Source: a virus
Length of the DNA stretch: 64,000 nt
IMG/VR virus record: IMGVR_UViG_3300020463_000007
Coordinates: 1-64,000 of that record
Direction: 5' to 3' (one strand)
Each line of letters opens with the position of its first letter. Position 1 is the first letter of the stretch. Shown one piece after another: positions 48,043 through 57,287 of the stretch. The position numbers were made by a program, and so were the translations under genes. Under the pieces are notes generated by a model. It searched no databases. It worked only from the letters and a program-made list of their open reading frames with translations, and was not told the origin of the DNA.

Positions 48043-51000
48043 GCCTGAGCTTCACCCCATTTAAGCAAAATATTAGCATTTGTATCTGTACCTGCAATCT
48101 TATAAATGTTAATTGCTAACACGTCAGGACCATTTGGAAATGTTCCTCTACCGCCTAGTGGTGTATTTGTAATCTCTTTCAAATCTTTTAGATCTAGTGT
48201 TGAACGTTCTCCTGGAACAGCAATAAATGAAAATACTGTTTCTCCTGGAAGTGCAAACGGTGGTTGTTCAAAAGTAAATTCAACTGTGCCTGAACCATTT
48301 GCAAGTGTTCCTGTAAAAGCATTGTTAAAAATAACTTCGTAGTAAGTAGTACCTCCCCATGTTTTGAGTGACACACTTGATACCAGTGAACCAGCTGGCC
48401 AAGTTACACTTCCGCCCGTAGCTGAAGTACCGTTAGCGGCTCCTGCATTTACCCAAGAAGTTTGATCAAACAATGCTTTGTTTGAATTTGTTTGTGCATT
48501 GTTTAGTGTGATTGTAAAGTAATCTGTTTGATTTTGAGAAATATTACCACCACTTACACGCTGACTTATGTAAAAGTATCCATATGTTCCTGTAGGACTA
48601 ATGTATCCACCGTTAATAACTGTACCAGCAGGTATATGTGTGCCTGAAATATTTCTTCCCAAAACATGATCTAAACTGTTATCTCCAAAAGTAGTTCTAT
48701 AATCCGCGGCACCTATATAGATATATCTGCTATTATTATATCCTATATATTGTCCTGAATTAATTGCCGCTGTTGTAGTTGCAAGAGCAGTTGCACTTGC
48801 TGTAGTAGATGATACACCAGTACTCCAGTTAACAGAAGTACCAGACGCAACCTGAGCAAAACTAGGTTGACCTCCTTGTGCAAGTCCTGCTAGTCCGTTC
48901 CAACCAACATCAACTGGGTTAATTGGGTAGTTCTGCGGATTAATCACACCTTCAACAATAATACCTTTACCGTCACCTGCTTCTGAAGTTACCTCAATAC
49001 CATTAAGCAACAACTGGGCTCTATTTAATAGTTCACGTTCACCTAAGTCACCAATAATAGCGTTAGACACACTAGGTGCCAATCGTAATAAGAAAGCTGT
49101 CTGTTTAGTTGTACTAACTGTAATATTTGTTTCTGGATAGGAGAAAATATATCCTCTATCTTCGTCAAACCCACCGTCTGTAATAAATGCAGAACCCCAG
49201 TGACTAATTAAAGGAGTAATTGTGTTTGAAATAAGCACAACGCCTGTGTTAGTAACATGGCTAGTTGCTGTGCCTGCAGAATATGTTCTTTGTGCTCCTG
49301 CTTGGAAATTAGCAAAGGTTGTACCCCTTACACAGTTTTGTAAATTATTTCCGCTTACACCGTCATATTGTATTATTTCATTATTAATATAAATTGTTCC
49401 ACTTTTTGGAAAGAAACTTGCATCTTTTAACGGAATAGTTGTTACTACAGCATCAATAGCTGCACTTAACTGTCCTGGAGGCCCTTCGTTAGTAACCTCA
49501 TATCTAACAGGCAAGTTACCTGATCTCATAAACGCTTCTGTGTTGATATTTGAATTACGCATTCTATGACAGTATACAAAGTTACCATCTGCTCCACGTA
49601 CCATGTAATCTATAAAACCAGCACCATACCAACTGTATTGAATTCCAATCATCTGCATTTTTGCAGGATCCATATTGTATTTTGATTTACCTGTGCCGTC
49701 TAATTTATCAATATTAAAATCTTGTTGTTTTACTTTTCTATCTGTGACGTACATCATTTTAGCACCAGTTATATCATTTACACCCCTAAAGTCTGGAGTG
49801 ACTGTACAGTTAGTGTCATCTGTTACATTTGTAACCACATGAGTCATTCCTTTGATAATAACTCTATCACCTGCTTTTAATTGTTTTGTAAATTTAGTGT
49901 TTGTTCCTGTAATAAGGTTAGCATCTGCTAACATTGCAACAGTACCAGCTAATTGAAATGTACCTGTACGTTGTACAACATTAATATTAACGCCATCATA
50001 CTCCCAGAAAATTCCGTTTTGATCATCAAACACTCCTGCTCTAACAGTAGCACCGTGCCATGTTACAACACTCATTTGTGCGTTAAATCCTAGGTCAGGA
50101 GTAGTGCTTCCTAGTCTACGTTTAGCTCTAACTTTAAATGTTCTTTCATCTGTGACTGTTACAACCTCATAATCTTCGTAAGGTTGATAATCGTTTCCAT
50201 GTCCTGGACCACTGTTATATCCTTCAGTCTCTATACCAAGTAATCTAATAATACCACCTATCTGTACTCCATGATCGTGGTCATCTGTTACTACAGTAAT
50301 TAAAGAATTTATCTCTACTCCGTCTGCTGTAACACTTTGTAAGTCATAACTTGGTGCAAACAATGCACCTGTGGTATACATAATACCTTTACCTGATTGA
50401 TATCTAATATATTTTTTACTTTGACGTATTGCTTGTGCGCCATGCTGTGGACCTCCTGTACCTAACTGCACTCCTCCATCAAATGGTCTGTGAATAAAGA
50501 AGCTGTCTGGTTTAGGATAAACAATAGCAATAATATCACTTGAACTTGTATCAATTGTTCCTGCCGCCCTAGCCTGATATCTAATTTTATCTACAGCTGG
50601 AATATTTGTTGCAATAAAAGTACCGTCAGCTAAGTTATGATTGTTTGAACCATCATCTGACTGTGTGGTTACAATAAAACTACTGCCAGGTACTAATCCG
50701 TGTGCATTTGGAAAGTCTATCTCTAGTGTTGCTAACGCTTCGAAACTGATGCTTGAACTAGCTGCAATTTGTGCAGACGTTTGTTCTGTCATACTAAATG
50801 TACATAATAAATTTAAAATATCTGCTTGTGCAGGCTGTCCTGATACAACATCAAAACTAGAAAAATTTCCGTTTGTTGAAACTAATGTAAGATCATTTGC
50901 AGGAGTTACACCGCCTAGTAAGTTACCAGGAACAACAACTTTATCTCCTGTAACATAATTTGAACCATTATTAAAACTTATGCTTTCGTATATTCCTGTT

Positions 51001-54000
51001 GAGTCTTGTGATGTTCTTGTCACATTAAACAATGCACTATTACCGCTTGGTGATCTATTACTAGCTCCTACAGAAGTTGCACTAAATGCACCTTGTGATG
51101 CAGTACCTGATATACTTACAGAAGTTACTTCACCTCTTGCGGTTGAATCATCTGATACAACACCAGTTACTGTAATTGTTAAATCATTAGCAGGTGATAA
51201 ACCTGACAAGTCTGTGCCTAAAATTGTAAATGTCTGATTTAATCCATAATTAGAACCGCCATCACCTGGACTATCAAAGTCAATACTGTAAGTGCCTCCG
51301 GTTGAAGTTATATCTGCAATAAAGCCCGACCCTATCAATTTCGTTCCTGATTGACTAGTAAATTGTGCAGAATTAGCTGCGGTGCCAGATGGTGAAAATG
51401 ATGTTATTGCACCAGTACCAGGTTGCACACCGAGGATTTTAACTACACAATCATTAGCTGGGGTACTACCTCCTAGAATATTTCCTGGTACTGTAATTGT
51501 TTCGCCTGGTTGAAAACTATCGCCACCAACTAAATTTACCAAACCGTATGTGGTTCCATTAGTTCTAATTGTGAAACTTGCATTTTGTCCTACACCATTA
51601 CTAATTGTAAATACCTGAAAGGTTAAATTGGCTGCTCCGCCACCGCCTAAATCACTGTCTTGAACAGTAATTGTATCAAAACCCACGTTTGCCGATCCTA
51701 GTGTTTTTATAGTTGGTGAACCAACAATAGCACCAGCAGCATTAATAGTAATATCAAATGTTCCTACAACAGCTGATCCATTACTCGACGTACCACTTAT
51801 GTCAGTATATGTACCTGCTGTTCTTAACGGATCAGCTGCTGAATAATTGTAAAAAGATAAATGTCCTCCTGGTGGAGAAATAATCATTTCAGTGCTGTCG
51901 TCTGTGATGTTGAAGTCATTAATTGCATCAGGTGCAGTACCTGTTTGAGTAGTACCTGTTATTCCACCAGTACCATTTACACTAGAAACTGTTATTACAA
52001 GGTCATGTGTACCATCAACTCCATTTGTTCCAAATGTCGAACCTAGGATAATTATTCTGTCATTTACTATATAATCAGCACCAGGTGCTGTAATTGTTAC
52101 TGCTTGGAATGTATTGTTAGTAAAGTCAACAGTAAATGTTGCTCCGCCGCCTGCTCCGCCATTAGTTGTTGGTGTTAATCCATTGAATGTTGCATCACCA
52201 TCGAAAGGCGTACCTGACACTATAGATAAAGATGTAACTCCTCCTACAGCATCAACACTTTGTACTTTTAAAATTAAATCGTTAGCAGGACTCGAACCAC
52301 TTAGATTATTACCTACAATCTTAACAACATCATCTTTCTCATAATTTTGTCCCGGAGTTGTAATAGATCCTACGCTATATGCTGTACCATTAGAACTTAT
52401 TTCAACTTGTAAATTTGCTCCTGATGGAGTATAGTTATTTGCTTGTACTCCGCTATATGCTGCAGTATTTGCTGTTAAAGGCGCTGTCAACGCACTTGAT
52501 AACGTAATAACATTTGTACCTTGGTCAACTGTTTCAACATAAGTTGCAATACCATCACCTCTATCAAATGCCAAGTTTGGTACTACACCAGTTGCGTCTA
52601 TTAGTGTTATAGATTGTGCACCTATTATAGTATCTAAAGCGATATCTGGAGTTAAAAAAGAACCTCCACCAGCTGAATTATCAATTACTGCTGTTGTCTG
52701 TGAACCTACTGGTATAGAAGCATTTACCAAAGGAGCACCAATTGTTGGTGATGTGCCATCATATGGTATACGTGTTTCACCCGATGGTACTATAACTTCT
52801 GCTGTTAATGTTCCAGATGCGCCTTGTGATACGACTGTGAATCCTTGAATAGCAACTGCGGCTTGTGGGCTACCTATTGCTGCACCTGTATAAAAACCTG
52901 CTTTTCTTAATTGGGTATAATTTGTATAAAGAACTTGCCCGTTTGTACTTCCTACTTTTGCTTTAGCAAAATATGTAAAAGTAGTTGTAGTTGGTACTTG
53001 GTATATAATAAATGAACCTTCAGCTCTGGCAGCTCCTGCAATAGAGTTTTCTAGTGCCTTAATAGTTATAGGATCGCCTTCAATAAAACCGTGTGGAGAA
53101 ACTGTTGTAACTGTTATTAAACTTTGACCTACACCCGAAGTCCCTGCACTAGCATCTGTTACGACTGATTGTACATCTGTTGTTGTACCAGGAACTTCAT
53201 ATATACTAGGATAACCTCTGAGTGTGCCTATAGCTGACCATTTAGTTGGTTGTAAGCCATATTCAAAGTCAGCATCAAGCATAGCCAGTGGTGATGCATG
53301 ACGCATACGTTCAATAGCATCCGTACCAAAGTCATATGGTCTAACAGCAAGTTCTGGAGATTCCTTAAATATTTGTAAATCATCATTTGCAGTATGTGCT
53401 GACGTGTCTTTGTTAAGTATTAATGTTGATACAGCATCTGTAATTTGTAAAAATTTTGGAAAATCTGTATCTGCCGAATATTGGTCTTGTGTAATTAAAC
53501 CGCCAAGTTCGTTGTTAGAAAAATTAAATATAACTTCATTTGTAGTAGAATTTGTAATTAATAATAAATCTTGTAGCTCGCATCTACCTTGAAATTTAAT
53601 TGTACCTGCACCGGTAGGAACATGCGTAGGTAACGCAGATAAGCCTGTAGTAATTACATTTATAATTATGTTAGATAATTCTGTTATGCGAGCAGTAACT
53701 CCTGATTCAGTTGTTTTACTGTTATCAATAACTTGGCTCACTGCACTTAAACTTGTATGAGCAGAATTTGTTAAAATAAAATTGTTAATTATATTTCTTA
53801 CTTCTGTATGATAATTAATTTCTGCTTGTCTCGTACCTGAGATTTGTGCAGTGGCTCCGTCCCAAAAGAATCTTGCGTTTTTGCTTGTTTCTTGGTTTCC
53901 GCCATATCTTAAATCATGTATATATGCATCTATAATAAGTCCTACATCTTTTTGTGTTTTTGTAATATCAAAAGTATAGCCTGAAAACCCAGTAGCGCCA

Positions 54001-54149
54001 GCATTTACTTGGGCTGTTATGTATGCAGTAGCTTCTGCCTGTAGGTATGCTTTGTTGCTGTTTAGTAAACTATGTCCATTAGGATACAGATTTGCAGTCC
54101 TACTCATGCCTGGTTTAAAAACGTAATCTTTTATCTGTGTCTTTGCCAT
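48039..54149 (-). CDS. Giant tail/fibre-associated structural protein with PANDL repeats
   Basis: 2036 residues. The N-terminus (YVFKPGMSRTANLYPNGHSL, LIIDAYIHDLRYGGNQETSK) is of the type found in very large marine myovirus virion proteins. The centre (about 400-1150) holds at least five beta repeats. They are marked by G-x-x-Y-x3-D at their start and an LGG-x-x-PANDL core: GSNYVTGDKVVVPGNLLGGV then TPANDLTL; GGSTPANDCVVKILGV; SGSSPANDLILKV; SGLSPANDLTITVTG. The C-terminal part includes IQYSWYGAGFIDYMVRGADG and a YIGAADYRTTFGDNSLDHVL region. Likely a long fibre or baseplate appendage used in host contact. It ends four bases inside the convergent gmhB-like gene. Confidence 0.85.
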   Translation of the reverse strand: MAKTQIKDYVFKPGMSRTANLYPNGHSLLNSNKAYLQAEATAYITAQVNAGATGFSGYTFDITKTQKDVGLIIDAYIHDLRYGGNQETSKNARFFWDGATAQISGTRQAEINYHTEVRNIINNFILTNSAHTSLSAVSQVIDNSKTTESGVTARITELSNIIINVITTGLSALPTHVPTGAGTIKFQGRCELQDLLLITNSTTNEVIFNFSNNELGGLITQDQYSADTDFPKFLQITDAVSTLILNKDTSAHTANDDLQIFKESPELAVRPYDFGTDAIERMRHASPLAMLDADFEYGLQPTKWSAIGTLRGYPSIYEVPGTTTDVQSVVTDASAGTSGVGQSLITVTTVSPHGFIEGDPITIKALENSIAGAARAEGSFIIYQVPTTTTFTYFAKAKVGSTNGQVLYTNYTQLRKAGFYTGAAIGSPQAAVAIQGFTVVSQGASGTLTAEVIVPSGETRIPYDGTSPTIGAPLVNASIPVGSQTTAVIDNSAGGGSFLTPDIALDTIIGAQSITLIDATGVVPNLAFDRGDGIATYVETVDQGTNVITLSSALTAPLTANTAAYSGVQANNYTPSGANLQVEISSNGTAYSVGSITTPGQNYEKDDVVKIVGNNLSGSSPANDLILKVQSVDAVGGVTSLSIVSGTPFDGDATFNGLTPTTNGGAGGGATFTVDFTNNTFQAVTITAPGADYIVNDRIIILGSTFGTNGVDGTHDLVITVSSVNGTGGITGTTQTGTAPDAINDFNITDDSTEMIISPPGGHLSFYNYSAADPLRTAGTYTDISGTSSNGSAVVGTFDITINAAGAIVGSPTIKTLGSANVGFDTITVQDSDLGGGGAANLTFQVFTISNGVGQNASFTIRTNGTTYGLVNLVGGDSFQPGETITVPGNILGGSTPANDCVVKILGVQPGTGAITSFSPSGTAANSAQFTSQSGTKLIGSGFIADITSTGGTYSIDFDSPGDGGSNYGLNQTFTILGTDLSGLSPANDLTITVTGVVSDDSTARGEVTSVSISGTASQGAFSATSVGASNRSPSGNSALFNVTRTSQDSTGIYESISFNNGSNYVTGDKVVVPGNLLGGVTPANDLTLVSTNGNFSSFDVVSGQPAQADILNLLCTFSMTEQTSAQIAASSSISFEALATLEIDFPNAHGLVPGSSFIVTTQSDDGSNNHNLADGTFIATNIPAVDKIRYQARAAGTIDTSSSDIIAIVYPKPDSFFIHRPFDGGVQLGTGGPQHGAQAIRQSKKYIRYQSGKGIMYTTGALFAPSYDLQSVTADGVEINSLITVVTDDHDHGVQIGGIIRLLGIETEGYNSGPGHGNDYQPYEDYEVVTVTDERTFKVRAKRRLGSTTPDLGFNAQMSVVTWHGATVRAGVFDDQNGIFWEYDGVNINVVQRTGTFQLAGTVAMLADANLITGTNTKFTKQLKAGDRVIIKGMTHVVTNVTDDTNCTVTPDFRGVNDITGAKMMYVTDRKVKQQDFNIDKLDGTGKSKYNMDPAKMQMIGIQYSWYGAGFIDYMVRGADGNFVYCHRMRNSNINTEAFMRSGNLPVRYEVTNEGPPGQLSAAIDAVVTTIPLKDASFFPKSGTIYINNEIIQYDGVSGNNLQNCVRGTTFANFQAGAQRTYSAGTATSHVTNTGVVLISNTITPLISHWGSAFITDGGFDEDRGYIFSYPETNITVSTTKQTAFLLRLAPSVSNAIIGDLGERELLNRAQLLLNGIEVTSEAGDGKGIIVEGVINPQNYPINPVDVGWNGLAGLAQGGQPSFAQVASGTSVNWSTGVSSTTASATALATTTAAINSGQYIGYNNSRYIYIGAADYRTTFGDNSLDHVLGRNISGTHIPAGTVINGGYISPTGTYGYFYISQRVSGGNISQNQTDYFTITLNNAQTNSNKALFDQTSWVNAGAANGTSATGGSVTWPAGSLVSSVSLKTWGGTTYYEVIFNNAFTGTLANGSGTVEFTFEQPPFALPGETVFSFIAVPGERSTLDLKDLKEITNTPLGGRGTFPNGPDVLAINIYKIAGTDTNANILLKWGEAQA

Positions 54150-54152
54150 CTG

Positions 54153-55001
54153 TTATGTCCCAAGTGCTATAGCTAAAGCTGATACTGTTTCATCTACATA
54201 TTTTTTGTTGGTAGCTGATGTAGCAGTTGTTGGTGAGTTTGCTACTGTAGCTGATGTAAAAGCCGCTGTTGACGGTGTAGTTGCTCCTATAGTTGTGTTG
54301 TTTATTGTAGTATTATTTATTGGTCCTACTATATTTCCTGTTGTAGCATCTACCAACAAAGTAGTATCATTTGCATATACTGATCCTGTAAGATCACCAG
54401 TGATACCACCTAAGGCGTTAATAGTACCTCCAAAATTAGATTGTAATCCTACACCTAGGCCTCCGGCAACTGTTAATGCTCCAGTGTTTGCTGAATTGCT
54501 ATTATTTGTACTTTTGACAGCCACAGTTGTAAATGATCCAATTGCATCTCCTACACTAATTGTGCCTGTAATAGATCCTGATAAATTTCTATATGTAATA
54601 TTGTCTGGTGCTGTGGAACTAACTGCAAAAACTAATCTGCCTGAAGTTTTACCTAATGCAGTTGATCCTATTCCACCATCTGAATGTGTAAGTCCTGTGT
54701 GGTATTGATCCGTACCATTGTAAAAATAAAGCCCATTTGTTAAAGAAGATAAGTCAATTATATACGACTCTCCCCTAAACATTGTAATATTTGCACTCTC
54801 GCCACCGGGTGTCCAAATATATGCTGTATTTGATCCGTTTTCTGTGATTGTAAAATTTGCTGGAGTAGCTAGATCGAAAGTTTCTGATCCTTGTGTTTCT
54901 ACAAGCGATCTAGCAGTAATATTACCTAGAGCGTCAACAGTAAATCCAGTACTTTTAAATCCGTATGCTGATTCTAACGCTTTATTTGTAACTGTTGGCA
55001 T
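54153..55001 (-). CDS. Tail-fibre-like structural protein, 282 aa
   Basis: Starts MPTVTNKALESAYGFKSTGF. The middle part resembles fibre-type beta repeats (TPGGESANITMFRGESYIID, a YHTGLTH segment). The later part has collagen/fibre-like AGGLGVGLQSNFGGTINALG and SVYANDTTLLVDATTGNIVG, then Asn/Thr-rich turns. It ends with NKKYVDETVSALAIALGT, an oligomerisation-type tail common to phage fibres. Late box and AAGGAT ribosome site upstream. It probably trimerises. Confidence 0.78.
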   Translation of the reverse strand: MPTVTNKALESAYGFKSTGFTVDALGNITARSLVETQGSETFDLATPANFTITENGSNTAYIWTPGGESANITMFRGESYIIDLSSLTNGLYFYNGTDQYHTGLTHSDGGIGSTALGKTSGRLVFAVSSTAPDNITYRNLSGSITGTISVGDAIGSFTTVAVKSTNNSNSANTGALTVAGGLGVGLQSNFGGTINALGGITGDLTGSVYANDTTLLVDATTGNIVGPINNTTINNTTIGATTPSTAAFTSATVANSPTTATSATNKKYVDETVSALAIALGT

Positions 55002-55028
55002 ATTTCAATAATCCTTTTGGCTTTAACA

Positions 55029-55036
55029 TATTTATC
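55029..55036 (-). promoter_or_regulatory. T4-like late promoter box
   Basis: GATAAATA on the minus strand, 28 bases before the ATG at 55001; normal leader with AAGGAT. Confidence 0.65.
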
Positions 55037-55048
55037 CATAACCTAATG

Positions 55049-55444
55049 TTAGATAACTTGAGGATTTTGATTCTGATAATACTGAGCAGTATAAATTATT
55101 TTAGATCCTTCTTTTGATGTGGTAGGATTCACTATTATATCTACATAACTTTGGTTAACTGTAGCTGAAACATCTATTAAATTTGTGCCTAGGTTGTTTC
55201 TAGCATATACTATTACACTTGCTTCGTCTAAACTAGCAGTTACTAATACCTTAATTATTTCTTTGTTATCTTTGTCATAATCAGCTGATATAGTATATTC
55301 TGCACTTGAAAAGTCAGATACATGGAATCTATCAATTAAAGTATCTGTATATGCTTGTTTCCAAGGACCGTTATAAGACACGGAGCCTGTAAGTAACACA
55401 CTATCCTTTAATCCTTTGCTGAAAAATTTATCCAATTTAAACAT
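55049..55444 (-). CDS. Putative virion protein, 131 aa
   Basis: A beta-rich protein: MFKLDKFFSKGLKDSVLLTG, DFSSAEYTISADYDKDNKEI, VLVTASLDEASVIVYARNNL, SATVNQSYVDIIVNP and IIYTAQYYQNQNPQVI. The alternating pattern suggests a small Ig-like or sandwich domain found in marine myovirus virions. It is late by its promoter box at 55452-55459, nearly without leader. Exact role unknown. Confidence 0.75.
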   Translation of the reverse strand: MFKLDKFFSKGLKDSVLLTGSVSYNGPWKQAYTDTLIDRFHVSDFSSAEYTISADYDKDNKEIIKVLVTASLDEASVIVYARNNLGTNLIDVSATVNQSYVDIIVNPTTSKEGSKIIYTAQYYQNQNPQVI

Positions 55445-55451
55445 TATACAA

Positions 55452-55459
55452 TATTTATT
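55452..55459 (-). promoter_or_regulatory. T4-like late promoter box, nearly leaderless
   Basis: AATAAATA on the minus strand with seven bases (TTGTATA) to the ATG at 55444, and no Shine-Dalgarno sequence. It overlaps the TAA stop of the carbamoyltransferase gene, as seen at gp17. Confidence 0.6.
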
Positions 55460-57287
55460 CGTTTTCTATTTTAAATAAATGATTGTATTCTGGTAGATAT
55501 AAGTATTCAATTTTACTATCTTTTAAGGTCCTTAAAGCATCATCTAGTGTTTCGACCAAAGGTTCACCTCCTAGATTAAAGCTAGTATTGAAAATTATAG
55601 GACAACCTGTTTTTTCTTTAAATGTTTTGATTAGATCATAATAATGTTTGTTTTGTTTTTCGTTCACTGTTTGTATTCTGCATGTTCCATCAACATGTAT
55701 AATAGCAGGAATTTTTTCTTCAACTCCTGGCTGACAGTTAACAGCATACATCATTGTAGGAGAACTTTCCATACCTCTCAAATCAAACCATTCATGCACA
55801 TCTTCTTCTAAGATAGTTCCTGCAAAAGGTCTGAAGTATTCTCTGCGTTTTACTTCATTTACATGATCTTTGCCTTTAGGATCTGTTGGATCATACAGTA
55901 ATGATCTATTACCTAAAGCTCTTGGACCATTTTCGCTTCTACCTTGGAATATTGCAACAATATTTTTATCTGTAATCAAATCAACTACATCTGCGTGTGT
56001 AACATTTTCTTTTACTTCTGCTTGATATGTTTTACCAATCGACTTTAATTGTTGTAATGTAAAATCGTAAGCTGGTCCTAAATAAAGATTATCGCCTGCC
56101 CTATCTTTGTCTTTTTGATAATAATACACGTTCTGTGTAAGTTCGTGATATAAAATTAAGGCTGCTCCCATAGCTGTACCAGCATCATTGCTAACAGGTT
56201 CGACATAAATGTTTAAATCTAAATCTTCTAGGTCTTTTAAGTAATGATAATTTGCAACACAATTTAAACCATAACCTCCACTTACTACAACATTTTTATT
56301 TCCTGATAGCTCAACTGCTTTTCTTATTAAATTACTAGCCTGTTGTTGTGTTTCTATTTGGCAAGCATAAGCAAGATCTCTTCTATTCTTTAAAATTGTT
56401 AAATCTACTTCGTCACCTTCTGGAGTTCCATTATCAACTGAGTCTGCACTCAGTTCATTGTAAAATTTATCATTTACTAATGCCGCATTAGGATATGTAG
56501 GAATTATTAAGTTTCTATTTGACAAGGGAACTTTGCCTTGGTCATCAAACAGAGTAGGAATATTATTGTTAGGCTTGCCGTATGGGAATAGTCCCATAGT
56601 TTTTCCTGCTTCAATTGCTGTAAAGCCACAATACTGTGTAACTGCTTCATAAACTTTTACAATACCAGCTCTATCACTGATTGTAATATCAAATTCAGTT
56701 TTATCAGCGTTTTGTGCTTTTACATAGTCTACTACGTTGGGACCTCTTGTGCCTACGTGCTTTTGTATTGTACCGAAATCAGCAGGATAATTACAATTAA
56801 AAATAGTTTCTGTTTCAAATCCAAAAGTTTGCTCTCTGCTAATTTCCATAGGAATAAAAGTTCCAGCGCCATCAATTACCACTGCTACTGCATCTGTAAA
56901 CCCGCTACGGTAAAATGCACAACCTGCGTGTAACTTATGATGTTCCATTGCAACATCTATTACTTGTGGATGAGGTTGCTTTCTGGCATGTCTATCAATA
57001 AGTCCAAGTTTTCTACATAATCCTGTGTATGCATCGTCCATAGAAAATTCTAAGGTTGGTCCTGTTTGATCTAAAGGTTGGGTATGAGCAACTACTAAGT
57101 AATCAAGTTTATCTGTGTAATCTAAAATTTTTACTATGGAAGCTAGAGGCCCGCCATCATATTTTGATCTGCTTAATCTTTCCTCTTCTATAGAAAATAC
57201 CACTTCTCCGTCTTTTAATAAACAAACACCTGCATTGTGTCCTCTTGCAATACCTGCAATCCATTTTGAATTATTTTTGTTGCTCAT
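55455..57287 (-). CDS. O-carbamoyltransferase, NodU/TobZ family (complete)
   Basis: 610 residues, full family length. N-terminal Kae1-like domain: WIAGIARGHNAGVCLLKDGE, EHHKLHAGCAFYRSGF (metal histidines), AVVIDGAGTFIPMEI, and VVVSGGYGLNCVANYHYL. C-terminal YrdC-like/carbamoyl-AMP domain: AIFQGRSENGPRALGNRSLL, KRREYFRPFAG, and IIFNTSFNLGGEPLVETLDD. All recognisable active-site stretches are intact. It overlaps the GT9-like gene by 17 bases, so the two enzymes are translationally coupled and probably act on the same glycan. In Pseudomonas a related enzyme (WapO) carbamoylates LPS-core heptose. Substrate here is inferred. Confidence 0.92.
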   Translation of the reverse strand: MSNKNNSKWIAGIARGHNAGVCLLKDGEVVFSIEEERLSRSKYDGGPLASIVKILDYTDKLDYLVVAHTQPLDQTGPTLEFSMDDAYTGLCRKLGLIDRHARKQPHPQVIDVAMEHHKLHAGCAFYRSGFTDAVAVVIDGAGTFIPMEISREQTFGFETETIFNCNYPADFGTIQKHVGTRGPNVVDYVKAQNADKTEFDITISDRAGIVKVYEAVTQYCGFTAIEAGKTMGLFPYGKPNNNIPTLFDDQGKVPLSNRNLIIPTYPNAALVNDKFYNELSADSVDNGTPEGDEVDLTILKNRRDLAYACQIETQQQASNLIRKAVELSGNKNVVVSGGYGLNCVANYHYLKDLEDLDLNIYVEPVSNDAGTAMGAALILYHELTQNVYYYQKDKDRAGDNLYLGPAYDFTLQQLKSIGKTYQAEVKENVTHADVVDLITDKNIVAIFQGRSENGPRALGNRSLLYDPTDPKGKDHVNEVKRREYFRPFAGTILEEDVHEWFDLRGMESSPTMMYAVNCQPGVEEKIPAIIHVDGTCRIQTVNEKQNKHYYDLIKTFKEKTGCPIIFNTSFNLGGEPLVETLDDALRTLKDSKIEYLYLPEYNHLFKIENE

